Source: Erythrobacteraceae bacterium E2-1 Yellow Sea (GTDB taxonomy: Bacteria; Pseudomonadota; Alphaproteobacteria; Sphingomonadales; Sphingomonadaceae). From it: DNA of 64,000 bases. The first letter of the stretch is position 1; every line of letters starts with the position of its first letter. The notes below the pieces were generated by a model. That model had not been told where the DNA came from, searched no databases, and was given only the letters and a program-made list of their open reading frames with translations. The position numbers and the translations under genes were made by a program. The stretch lies in NCBI GenBank assembly GCA_014983025.1, contig JADCLP010000005.1, forward strand, positions 78,877-142,876, written 5' to 3'. Shown here piece after piece: positions 36,500-44,695 of this stretch.

Positions 36500-37510
36500 A
36501 TGACCGTTGTAATTCCAGAGATGATGAGGGCCATTGGATTTGCCCAGCCGGGCGGGCCCGAAGTACTGGTTTTGGAAGAGAGCGAGGTGCCTGTACCCGG
36601 CGTGGATGATGTGCTGATCCGCGTCGCCTATGCCGGGGTTAACCGGCCTGACTGCATCCAGCGTGCGGGCCATTATCCCGCACCGCCGGGCGCTTCGCCC
36701 ATTCTGGGGCTGGAGGTTGCAGGCGAAGTGGTGGCGGCTGGCGCCAATGTTCCCCCAGAAATGCTGGGCCAGGTGGTTGCTGCGCTGACGCCCGGTGGCG
36801 GCTATGCCGAATATTGCACTGCGCCCTGGGGGCATTGTCTGCCCGTGCCCAAGAATATGCCACTGGTCGAAGCGGCAGCGCTTCCCGAAACGCTGTTCAC
36901 CGTATGGCATAATGTGTTCGAACGCGGGCTGGCGGCAGACGGTGAACGATTGCTGATCCACGGTGGAACCAGCGGCATCGGCACCATGGCAATCATGCTG
37001 GGCAAGGCCTTCGGGCTGGAGGTTGTCGTGACCTGTGGCGATGCGGAAAAGTGTGAAGAGGCGCGCGCGCTGGGTGCGGACTTTGCCATCAATTACCGGG
37101 AGCAGGATTTTGTCGAGGCGGTAAAGGATTACACGGGCGGTAAAGGCGTCAATGTCATTCTCGACATGGTTTCAGGCGATTATGTGGCCCGCAATCTCAA
37201 ATGCCTGGCCCCTGATGGCCGCCATGTTACCATTGCCGTGCTGGGTGGGCTGAAGGCAGAGGTGAATATGGCGCTGGTGATGCGTAACCGGCTGACGCTG
37301 ACCGGATCGACCCTGCGACCGCGCAGCGATGCTTTCAAGGCCGCTCTGGCAGAGGAAATTGCGCAGACAGCATGGCCGCTGTTCGTAGATCGCGAATTGA
37401 AGCCTGTGATGGATCAGGTTTTCCCCCTGGCAGAAGCTGCCGCCGCGCATGCGCGGATGGAGGCAGGCGATCACATCGGCAAGATCGTGCTGGAGGTTTC
37501 AGGTGGCTGA
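36500..37510 (+). CDS. NAD(P)H quinone oxidoreductase, PIG3/QOR type
   Basis: A 336-aa zinc-free medium-chain dehydrogenase/reductase. AGVNRPDCIQRAGHYPAPPG and PILGLEVAGEVVA are typical of the PIG3 group, and the NADP site reads HGGTSGIGTMAI. It reduces quinones or enones with NADPH. The start is ATG 36500, with MRAIGFAQPGG eight codons on as an alternative. It overlaps the GST gene by 8 bases. Confidence 0.88.
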   Translation: MTVVIPEMMRAIGFAQPGGPEVLVLEESEVPVPGVDDVLIRVAYAGVNRPDCIQRAGHYPAPPGASPILGLEVAGEVVAAGANVPPEMLGQVVAALTPGGGYAEYCTAPWGHCLPVPKNMPLVEAAALPETLFTVWHNVFERGLAADGERLLIHGGTSGIGTMAIMLGKAFGLEVVVTCGDAEKCEEARALGADFAINYREQDFVEAVKDYTGGKGVNVILDMVSGDYVARNLKCLAPDGRHVTIAVLGGLKAEVNMALVMRNRLTLTGSTLRPRSDAFKAALAEEIAQTAWPLFVDRELKPVMDQVFPLAEAAAAHARMEAGDHIGKIVLEVSGG

Positions 37511-38132
37511 TACGCTGACGCTTCATGAAGATCCGCGCAGCGGCAATTGCTACAAGATCAAATTGACTGCGGCGCTGTTGGGGCAAAAGCTGAACTTGCG
37601 CGAATATGACATTTTGAAGGGTGAAACGCGCACGCCCGATTTTCTGGCCACTGTAAATTCCAATGGCCGCATTCCGGTTTTGCAGATCGATGATGTAACG
37701 GGCACGCGCTTCTTGCCTGAAAGCAATGCTGCCTGCTGGTATCTGGCAGAAGGCAGTGCACTGATCCCGCGTGATCGCTTTACCCAGGCCGATATGCTGC
37801 GCTGGATGTTCTTCGAACAATATAATCATGAACCCAATGTCGCGACCTTGCGGTTCTGGTTGCGCTTTGTGGGCGAAGCGAATTTGTCAGAACAGCAACG
37901 CGCGCAAGTTCTGGCGAAACGGATCGCCGGGGCTGATGCCCTGGCACTGATGGACCGGCATTTGACGGGGCAGGAATGGATGGTGGGGGATGGCGTGACA
38001 CTCGCCGATATTGCCCTGTTCCCTTATACCCATGTCGCGGAAGAAGGTGGCTTTGGCCTTTCTGATTATCCGGCGATTTGTGAATGGATTGAAAGGGTAA
38101 AGGCCCTGCCCAAATTCATCCCGATGGGCTGA
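37503..38132 (+). CDS. Glutathione S-transferase family protein
   Basis: A 209-aa GST: thioredoxin-like N-domain (LHEDPRSGNCYKIKLTAALL, with Ser or Cys possible in the glutathione site, then NGRIPVLQIDD and PESNAACWYLAE) and an alpha-helical C-domain (MVGDGVTLADIALFPYTHVA). The start is GTG at 37503, overlapping the oxidoreductase stop; the longer open frame lacks family residues. Co-transcription with the quinone oxidoreductase suggests a shared role with electrophiles. Confidence 0.88.
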   Translation: MADTLTLHEDPRSGNCYKIKLTAALLGQKLNLREYDILKGETRTPDFLATVNSNGRIPVLQIDDVTGTRFLPESNAACWYLAEGSALIPRDRFTQADMLRWMFFEQYNHEPNVATLRFWLRFVGEANLSEQQRAQVLAKRIAGADALALMDRHLTGQEWMVGDGVTLADIALFPYTHVAEEGGFGLSDYPAICEWIERVKALPKFIPMG

Positions 38133-38154
38133 TTTCAAACTGTCACAATGTCCC

Positions 38155-38173
38155 ACAGACGTCACGCGTCTGT
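38155..38173. promoter_or_regulatory. Perfect dyad upstream of the phosphatase/glycosyltransferase pair
   Basis: ACAGACG (38155-38161) and CGTCTGT (38167-38173) flank a 5-base spacer. It lies between the GST stop and the phosphatase start. It could be an operator or part of a terminator; there is no T-tract. Confidence 0.4.
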
Positions 38174-38238
38174 TCGCGGGGCGTAACATTGCAGTGCCAT
38201 AGCTGCGCGGCGAACATGCCGACGCAGGAGATCGCGCG

Positions 38239-39165
38239 ATGGCCGATACAGCATTTCCCATGCTACCTGAAAAATTGCCCGACCTTTCCAATGTGGCGCG
38301 CTTTGCCCCTGCCGAACCCAAAGTGCCCGAACGTACGCATGGTCAACGGCAGAAATTTCGTACCATCTGGATCAGCGATGTCCATCTGGGCACAAAGGGT
38401 TGCAATGCCGATCTGCTGATCGACTTTCTTGACCATACAGACAGCGACACCTTGTATCTGGTTGGCGATATCATCGATGGCTGGCGGTTGAAGAAGAAGT
38501 TTTATTGGCCGGACAGCCATAATGACATCATCTGGCGCATTTTGAAGCGGGCCAAGCGCGGCACGCGGATCGTCTATATTCCGGGCAATCATGATGAAAT
38601 GTTTCGCCAGTTCACGGGCCTCAATTTTGGTGGGGTAGAGATTCGCCGCGCTGCCTTTCACGATACGGCAGATGGCCGCAGGCTGATGGTTCTGCATGGC
38701 GATGAATTTGACACCATCATGCTGGCTCATCGCTGGCTCGCCTTTGTTGGCGATGCGCTTTATCATTTGATGATGGGGCTGAATGTCTGGGTTAACCGGG
38801 CGCGGCGGGCACTGGACCTGCCCTATTGGTCACTATCCAAAATGGCCAAGCACAAGGTGAAGAACGCGGTCGAATTCATCAGCCGGTATGAAGAAGTGGT
38901 GGCTCGCGCCGCAGGTGAACGCGGTGTTGATGGTGTGGTGTGCGGCCATATCCATACCGCCGAATTCCGCAATTTCACCCATGATGGCAAGCGTGTGGAA
39001 TATTGGAATGATGGTGATTGGGTAGAAGGATGCAATGCGCTGGTCGAACATGCTGATGGCCGGATGGAAATCCTCCATTGGCCTGATGAGATTGCGAAGC
39101 GTGATCCCGCCCCTGCAGGCGACGAATCGCCAGATGATAGGCCAGATGAAAGGGTTGCAGCATGA
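38239..39165 (+). CDS. LpxH-like metallophosphatase (UDP-2,3-diacylglucosamine diphosphatase family)
   Basis: A 308-aa calcineurin-like phosphoesterase with the metal motifs ISDVHLGTK, VGDIIDGW, IPGNHDEM, LHGDEFD and CGHIHTAE. The long form with a helical insert (WVNRARRALDLPYW) is common in alphaproteobacteria and often annotated as UDP-2,3-diacylglucosamine diphosphatase, but its true substrate is less certain than for LpxH. It overlaps the GT4 gene by 4 bases, suggesting a joint role in an envelope glycolipid. Confidence 0.85.
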   Translation: MADTAFPMLPEKLPDLSNVARFAPAEPKVPERTHGQRQKFRTIWISDVHLGTKGCNADLLIDFLDHTDSDTLYLVGDIIDGWRLKKKFYWPDSHNDIIWRILKRAKRGTRIVYIPGNHDEMFRQFTGLNFGGVEIRRAAFHDTADGRRLMVLHGDEFDTIMLAHRWLAFVGDALYHLMMGLNVWVNRARRALDLPYWSLSKMAKHKVKNAVEFISRYEEVVARAAGERGVDGVVCGHIHTAEFRNFTHDGKRVEYWNDGDWVEGCNALVEHADGRMEILHWPDEIAKRDPAPAGDESPDDRPDERVAA

Positions 39166-40247
39166 ACGCGCTCAACCCCATTCTGCCCACGCCCGGTGAT
39201 GCCCCGAGCAGCATTGCAATTGTCACAGATGCCTGGTTTCCGCAGGTCAATGGCGTTGTGCGCAGCCTTTCTACCACAGCAGAGATTTTGCGTCGCTGGG
39301 GTCATCAGGTGCATATCATTGCGCCCAGTGATTATTTGTCAGTCCCCTGCCCGACCTATTCTGAAATCCGTTTGGCGCTGGCACTGCCCGGCGTAATCGC
39401 CCGCCGTCTTGTGCAGCTGGCGCCTGATGCCGTGCATATCGCGACAGAGGGTCCGCTGGGTCTGGCCGCGCGCAATCATTGCGTTCGGCGATCCATCCCC
39501 TTTACCACCGCCTATCACACCCAATTTCCCGATTATGTGGCACGGCGTACCGGTATCAATGCGCGGCATTTCTGGCCCTATATCCGCTGGTTTCACCGCC
39601 CTGCCGAAAGGGTGATGGTGGCAACGCAAAGTATACGCGATGAATTGCGCGCCCAGGGGGTAGAACGGCTGCACCATTGGGGCCGCGGGGTCGACCTTAC
39701 CTGTTTTTCGCCTGATGCACCGGTGCCGGCTGAATATGCAGATCTGCCACGTCCGATCATGCTTTATGTCGGACGGGTTGCGGTCGAGAAGAATCTGGAG
39801 GCGTTTCTGGAATGCCCCTATCCCGGCAGCAAGGTGGTGGTGGGTGATGGGCCTGCCCTTGCCAGCTTGCAGGCGCGTTTTCCCGATGCGCATTTTCTGG
39901 GGCGGCGCAGCGGCCGTGAATTGGCAGGCTGTTACGCTGGGGCCAATGTCTTCGTCTTTCCCAGCCGCACCGATACATTTGGCCTGGTGATGATAGAGGC
40001 GCTGGCCTGCGGCACCCCGGTTGCAGGCTTTCCTGTTTCGGGTCCGATCGACATTGTGACCGATGATGTCGGTGCCCTGTCCGAACGCCTGCCGCGCGCC
40101 ATAGATGCAGCACTTTATTGCGCACGTTCAGACTGCGCCGCCTATGGCGCCAGCTTCAGCTGGGAGGCTGCAACGCACCAGTTTCTGGATGGATTGGCAC
40201 CGCTTGAACCAGAAGAATATTCCGTTCTGGTCGCATCGCCTGCCTGA
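39162..40247 (+). CDS. GT4 family glycosyltransferase
   Basis: A 361-aa glycosyltransferase with two Rossmann domains: VTDAWFPQVNGVVRSL near the N-terminus, YHTQFPDYVARRTGI in the middle, and the nucleotide-sugar motif PSRTDTFGLVMIEALACGTP. It resembles GDP-mannose-dependent alpha-mannosyltransferases (MgtA/PimB-like), with a lipid acceptor expected. The donor cannot be fixed by eye. Translation is coupled to the phosphatase, and a terminator follows. Confidence 0.88.
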   Translation: MNALNPILPTPGDAPSSIAIVTDAWFPQVNGVVRSLSTTAEILRRWGHQVHIIAPSDYLSVPCPTYSEIRLALALPGVIARRLVQLAPDAVHIATEGPLGLAARNHCVRRSIPFTTAYHTQFPDYVARRTGINARHFWPYIRWFHRPAERVMVATQSIRDELRAQGVERLHHWGRGVDLTCFSPDAPVPAEYADLPRPIMLYVGRVAVEKNLEAFLECPYPGSKVVVGDGPALASLQARFPDAHFLGRRSGRELAGCYAGANVFVFPSRTDTFGLVMIEALACGTPVAGFPVSGPIDIVTDDVGALSERLPRAIDAALYCARSDCAAYGASFSWEAATHQFLDGLAPLEPEEYSVLVASPA

Positions 40248-40317
40248 GGATTCTGGCCCGCCAAAGCCATACCGCTTGCCCCGGTGCACAGTTTGCCCTA
40301 TCTAGGCAGTGTTTGAT

Positions 40318-40339
40318 GGCCGCTCCGCAAGGGGCGGCC
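40318..40339 (+). terminator. Intrinsic terminator after the glycosyltransferase
   Basis: GGCCGCTCC / GGGGCGGCC arms (one G-T wobble) with a GCAA loop, then CTTCTATTTTTAC. It lies just upstream of the TrcR start. Confidence 0.72.
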
Positions 40340-40364
40340 CTTCTATTTTTACGGGAGTTTTCCA

Positions 40365-41075
40365 ATGGCCCAGCCCAAGCCGCTGATGCCGCATGCGACC
40401 GCCACGTGGCTGGTCGACAATACTGGCCTGTCATTTGAACAGATCGCTGAATTCTGTGGCCTCCACATTCTGGAAGTCCAGGCGATGGCTGATGATCTGG
40501 CGAGCAGCAAATATACCGGGCGCGATCCCGTCCATTCGGGCGAGCTGACCCAGCAGGAGATTGAGCGTGGCCAGGCCGATCCTGCCTATGTTCTGAAGAT
40601 GCAGAAGGCCCCGGTAGAGGTGACCCGCACCAAGGGCCCGCGTTATACGCCCGTGTCCAAACGCCAGGACAAGCCCGATGGTATCGCATGGATCCTGCGT
40701 AGCCACCCGGAAATTTCCGATGCGCAGATTTCCAAGCTGATTGGCACCACGCGCAATACAATCACCGCGATTCGCGAACGCAGCCATTGGAACATCCAGA
40801 ACATCCAGCCGAAAGATCCGGTCACGCTGGGCCTGTGTTCACAGCGCGAACTGGATGCCGTTGTTGCCAAGGCTGCGAAGAAGGCCGGCGTGACTGAAGA
40901 AGAAGTTGTTGTGGGCGATGACCGTAGCGACAAGGACAAGCTGATTGAACAGCTGCGCGCTGAACGCGATGCCAGCGTCAAAGCTGCGGCCGAAGCTGCT
41001 CAAGAGGCTGAGGCTGAGGCATGGCTTGAGGCAAAGCGCGCTGAAGAAGCGGCACAGAACGGCGAAAACGCCTGA
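40365..41075 (+). CDS. trcR: Cell cycle transcriptional regulator TrcR (DUF1013)
   Basis: A 236-aa DUF1013 protein: the opening PLMPHATATWLVDNTGLSFE, GPRYTPVSKRQDKPDGIAW and the HTH-like ISDAQISKLIGTTRNTIT are all highly conserved in alphaproteobacteria. The Caulobacter/Rhodobacter relative is named TrcR and acts with the CtrA cell-cycle network. The C-terminal 70 residues are a Glu/Ala-rich helix. It is monocistronic, with terminator-like hairpins on its upstream side. Confidence 0.88.
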   Translation: MAQPKPLMPHATATWLVDNTGLSFEQIAEFCGLHILEVQAMADDLASSKYTGRDPVHSGELTQQEIERGQADPAYVLKMQKAPVEVTRTKGPRYTPVSKRQDKPDGIAWILRSHPEISDAQISKLIGTTRNTITAIRERSHWNIQNIQPKDPVTLGLCSQRELDAVVAKAAKKAGVTEEEVVVGDDRSDKDKLIEQLRAERDASVKAAAEAAQEAEAEAWLEAKRAEEAAQNGENA

Positions 41076-41102
41076 TCCGGAACCATTTCCACTTGTGTCG
41101 TG

Positions 41103-41120
41103 ACATGGCCTGCGCCATGT
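41103..41120. promoter_or_regulatory. Inverted repeat just upstream of the acyl-CoA ligase start
   Basis: ACATGGC (41103-41109) and GCCATGT (41114-41120) around CTGC, ending 7 bases before the ATG. Its position suggests an operator or translational hairpin for the ligase gene. Confidence 0.4.
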
Positions 41121-41127
41121 TACTGAC

Positions 41128-42807
41128 ATGAGTGTAAGTGGACCGTCATCCTATCATCATCCAGTCCCATGGGGGATGGAGTTTGAGGCGCTGAGCCTGC
41201 CTTCCCTGCTCCAGCGCGGGGCAGAGCGGCATGGTAATGCCGTGTTGGTGGATTTTGCCGGGCGCCGTTTTACCTATGCCGAAATCTGGGCCGATGCGCG
41301 GCGCTTTGCCGCCGGGCTGATGGCACAAGGGGTGAAGAAGGGGGACCGGATCGGCCTGTTTCTGCCCAATGTGCCGATTTATCCGGTTGCCTATTACGGG
41401 GCGATGCTGGCCGGTGCGGTCGTCGTCAATTTCTCGCCGCTCTACACGGCGGAAGAGTTAAGCCAGCAGGTTGCAGATTCTGGCGTGCAATGCATGGTGA
41501 CCGTGGATGTCACCGCTCTGCTGGATACAGCGGTGAAGGTGCTGGATGCTTCGGCACTCGAACAACTCATAGTAGGGCGGTTGGGACAGATGCTGCCTGT
41601 GCCAAAGCGATTGGCCCTGAAAGTGCTGGGCCGGGGCAAGGTTTCCAAATTGCCGGGGCGAACGGATGTTGTGGATTGGCGCGATATGTTGGCCAAATCC
41701 GATGAGCAGGTGGAACTACCAATCATTGACCCGCTGACCGATCTTGCCCTGCTGCAATATACCGGCGGCACCACGGGCGTTCCCAAGGGTGCAATGCTGA
41801 CCCATGAGAATCTTTCGATCAATGCACAGCAGGTTGACGCGATTGACCCCTTCGACCGTAGCGAGCCTGATATTATCGTGGGCGCGTTGCCGCTGTTCCA
41901 TGTCTTTGCCAATACAGCTGTGCTGAATCGCACAGTGGTGCGGGGCGGGCGCATTGTCATGCTGGCACGCTTTACCGCAGCAGAAGCGCTGAAACTGGTG
42001 CGACGCACCTGGCCCAATTCCTTCCCTGGCGTGCCCACGATGTTTCAGGCCATGCTGGATGAAAAGGGGATCGAAGCGGTCGATTTTTCATCTCTGCGCG
42101 TATGCATTTCCGGCGGTGCCCCGCTTCCGGCACCACTTCGCGAGAAGTTTGAAGCCATTACCGGTGCGCGCCTGGTGGAAGGTTATGGCCTGACAGAATC
42201 GAGCGGGGTTGTCTCGGTCAATCCCTATCAGGGCCAGCGTAAACCCGGCACTATAGGCCAGCCTCTGCCGCAAACGCAGGTGCGCCTGCTGGATAAGGAA
42301 GACCCCACGCGTGATGCGCAAGCAGGCGAGCCGGGTGAGCTGGCTGTTGCCGGACCGCAGGTGATGCAGGGGTACTGGAACAGGCCAGATGCCGATGCCG
42401 ATGTCTTTGTCGAGATAGAGGGCACTCGTTGGCTGCGCACCGGGGATATTGCTGTGATCGATGATGATGGCTTCATCGCCATTGTCGATCGCAGCAAGGA
42501 TATGATTGCCGTGGGCGGGTTCAAGGTTTTTCCCAGCCAGGTCGAAACCGTATTGCTGCAGAATGACGCGGTGAAAGAGGCTTTGGTATTGGGCCTGAGG
42601 GATGATTATCTGGGTGAACGCCCGCATGGCTATGTCACGTTGAATGACGGCGCGGAGATTTCCGGCGATGCCTTGATGAAATGGGTCAATACGCGCCTTG
42701 GCAAGCATGAACGGCTTGCCAGCCTGACGGTGCGCGATGAATTGCCGAAAACGATGATTGGCAAGCTGGATCGCAAGGCATTGAAAGCGGAAGTTCTGGG
42801 AGAATAG
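41128..42807 (+). CDS. fadD: Long-chain fatty acid-CoA ligase
   Basis: A 559-aa adenylate-forming enzyme. The AMP-binding P-loop reads YTGGTTGVPKGAM, followed by EGYGLTES, the WLRTGDIA hinge segment and the catalytic lysine region PKTMIGKLDRKAL. It activates fatty acids to acyl-CoA with ATP. Length and motifs fit FadD; the chain-length preference is not visible. A strong terminator follows. Confidence 0.9.
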   Translation: MSVSGPSSYHHPVPWGMEFEALSLPSLLQRGAERHGNAVLVDFAGRRFTYAEIWADARRFAAGLMAQGVKKGDRIGLFLPNVPIYPVAYYGAMLAGAVVVNFSPLYTAEELSQQVADSGVQCMVTVDVTALLDTAVKVLDASALEQLIVGRLGQMLPVPKRLALKVLGRGKVSKLPGRTDVVDWRDMLAKSDEQVELPIIDPLTDLALLQYTGGTTGVPKGAMLTHENLSINAQQVDAIDPFDRSEPDIIVGALPLFHVFANTAVLNRTVVRGGRIVMLARFTAAEALKLVRRTWPNSFPGVPTMFQAMLDEKGIEAVDFSSLRVCISGGAPLPAPLREKFEAITGARLVEGYGLTESSGVVSVNPYQGQRKPGTIGQPLPQTQVRLLDKEDPTRDAQAGEPGELAVAGPQVMQGYWNRPDADADVFVEIEGTRWLRTGDIAVIDDDGFIAIVDRSKDMIAVGGFKVFPSQVETVLLQNDAVKEALVLGLRDDYLGERPHGYVTLNDGAEISGDALMKWVNTRLGKHERLASLTVRDELPKTMIGKLDRKALKAEVLGE

Positions 42808-42836
42808 GCAGGCCGAAGCCGCGCCTTCTTGCCCAA

Positions 42837-42871
42837 AAAAAGGGCGCGCCACATATGGACGCGCCCTTTTT
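42837..42871. terminator. Bidirectional terminator between the acyl-CoA ligase and bactofilin
   Basis: A perfect 12-bp stem AAAAAGGGCGCG / CGCGCCCTTTTT with an 11-base loop. The A/T flanks give U-tracts in both directions, as expected between convergent genes. Confidence 0.88.
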
Positions 42872-42891
42872 GAAGAATTGTATGATTGGGG

Positions 42892-43356
42892 TTACCCAGC
42901 CAGGCTCAGTTTCGGCTCGTCAGGCGAAGCAGGCTTGTCATCACCCTTGTCTGTTGCTGGCTTGGCGGGGGTGCTGGGTGTGGAATGGGCAAAGCGGCCT
43001 TCCACCTGTGCACCCTGTTCGATGGTCAGCGCATCATATTGTACATCGCCTTCGATCTGGGCGGTACGCAGGATCACAAGTTCGCGGACCTTGATCGAAC
43101 CCATTACATGGCCGGCCAGCCGCGCTTGCTGTGCTTCCACACCGCCCATGATGCGGCTGGATTCGCCCTGTACGAGAGAAGAGCACTTGATGTCGCCTTC
43201 GATCGTGCCATCGACATGCAGATCGGCAGAGGCATTGATATCGCCTTTAATGCTGACATCGGCACCGATCACGGAAAAGGTAGAGCCTGAATTTTGTGCC
43301 ATGTTTTTAACCTGCGGTGTCTGCCGTTGGGGTTCTGCGGACTTCTTTGAGAACAT
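42892..43356 (-). CDS. Bactofilin
   Basis: A 154-aa cytoskeletal protein. The bactofilin beta-helix spans about residues 28-125 (STFSVIGADVSIKGDI, then repeated short strands), with flexible ends. Bactofilins polymerise without nucleotide and position wall enzymes. The start at 43356 (MFSKKSAEPQ) has GGAGA upstream and a family-like N-terminus but overlaps the upstream M23 gene by 50 bases; ATG 43302, just past that stop, is the alternative. Confidence 0.88.
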   Translation of the reverse strand: MFSKKSAEPQRQTPQVKNMAQNSGSTFSVIGADVSIKGDINASADLHVDGTIEGDIKCSSLVQGESSRIMGGVEAQQARLAGHVMGSIKVRELVILRTAQIEGDVQYDALTIEQGAQVEGRFAHSTPSTPAKPATDKGDDKPASPDEPKLSLAG

Positions 43357-44527
43357 CGGGGGCAGTCTCCAGGAAGGGGCGCGGGTTTACCGCGCGGTCA
43401 TTGATACGCACTTCGAAATGAAGGTGCGGGCCGGTGGAACGGCCGGTGTTGCCAATTGCGCCGATCACGTCGCCGGCATCAACCAGCTGACCAGGCCTGG
43501 CCACGAATTTGGACATATGGGCATAACGCGTGGTCAAGCCATTGCCGTGGCTTATCTCCACCACTTTGCCATAGCCGGACTTGCGCCCGACAAAAGTTAC
43601 GCGGCCCTTGGCTGCGGCATAGATGGATGCACCCGTTGGCCCCTTGAAATCAAGTCCGCGATGCATGGCGCCACGGTTGGTAAAGGGATCACGGCGATAT
43701 CCGAAGCCGGAAGAAACGCTGGTGGTCAGCGGATTGGCGGGTTTGAACTGTGGAATGCCTTCCAGTCCGGCTTCCAGCGCTGCCATGCGCGCCAGGCTGA
43801 GACCGAGCCGTTCGAAACGCGGATCGATTTCACCTGTTGAGGAGGTGGCGAGGATTTCCAGTGGACCACCCATCGCATCGCGTTCGGCATTGCGCAGCAT
43901 GTTGCGGATCGCAGCTTCAGCACGGCGTGCGCGCAGATCGGCAAAGCGGGTCAGCCGTTCGACAAAGGCCAGCTGGCGCGCTTCGATCTGGGCCAGTTCC
44001 GCAGCTTCGGGGATCGAGCTGGAAACCTTCTTGACCGTGGCAGCAGATTCGCTGGAGGAATCGGTGACGTTATCGACCGACTTGACGTCAGCAGGCAGTG
44101 CCTCCGTCATCTGCTCCAGAAATTCCTGACGCTTGACCAGATCCTTCGCTACCGAATCCAGATCATGGCGATAGGCGTTGACGCGTTCGGTTGCTGTGGC
44201 GACCTTGGCTTCACGTTCCAGCAGGGAAAGCCGGTCAGCCTGCGCGCGATACTGGCTCCAGGCCATGGCACCCATGGAAATGCCCCAGCCCAGCAGCAGC
44301 GCGAGCACCACACCGGCACCGATCATCTGCACACGCGATGAAATCTTGATAAAGCGGACCTGGCCCTGCGATCGCATGAAAAATTCGCGATCCGGAAACC
44401 AGCTGCGCAGGCGGGATCCCCAGCCGCCAGCGGAAACTGAATTTAGCAAGGCGACCCCTTTTCTCTTCGTCCAAGCCCTGAACCAAAGAAAGTCGGTAAC
44501 AACCACATCTCTAAAGGTCGAATCCAA
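43307..44527 (-). CDS. M23 family metallopeptidase paired with bactofilin
   Basis: Up to 406 aa: N-terminal tail, a membrane segment (about 67-90), a periplasmic coiled coil (about 95-145) and a C-terminal LytM domain. The zinc ligands are present in HRGLDFKGP and HLHFEVR, with RYAHMS between. The bactofilin-M23 pair is a conserved module for shaping peptidoglycan. The start is uncertain: a TTG at 44449 with AAGGGG upstream would remove 26 residues. Confidence 0.86.
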   Translation of the reverse strand: MDSTFRDVVVTDFLWFRAWTKRKGVALLNSVSAGGWGSRLRSWFPDREFFMRSQGQVRFIKISSRVQMIGAGVVLALLLGWGISMGAMAWSQYRAQADRLSLLEREAKVATATERVNAYRHDLDSVAKDLVKRQEFLEQMTEALPADVKSVDNVTDSSSESAATVKKVSSSIPEAAELAQIEARQLAFVERLTRFADLRARRAEAAIRNMLRNAERDAMGGPLEILATSSTGEIDPRFERLGLSLARMAALEAGLEGIPQFKPANPLTTSVSSGFGYRRDPFTNRGAMHRGLDFKGPTGASIYAAAKGRVTFVGRKSGYGKVVEISHGNGLTTRYAHMSKFVARPGQLVDAGDVIGAIGNTGRSTGPHLHFEVRINDRAVNPRPFLETAPDVLKEVRRTPTADTAG

Positions 44528-44553
44528 GTGTTAACTCGCGGGGCGAAACGAAT

Positions 44554-44570
44554 GACTCACGCGATGAGTC
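44554..44570. promoter_or_regulatory. Dyads in the M23/proA divergent promoter region
   Basis: GACTCA (44554-44559) and TGAGTC (44565-44570) around CGCGA. A second pair, GGTTAA (44588-44593) and TTAACC (44610-44615), lies just beyond. Both sit between divergent starts at 44527 and 44696. Possible operator; function unknown. Confidence 0.4.
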
Positions 44571-44695
44571 GTTGCCTGGCGGGATATGGTTAATATTTTC
44601 TCGCCAATCTTAACCTGAAAGGTCCAAAATCGGCGGGAATCGCACAGATGGATTCGTGGCCTGACACAGGGCCTCTGCGCTGCTATTGGCGCCGC

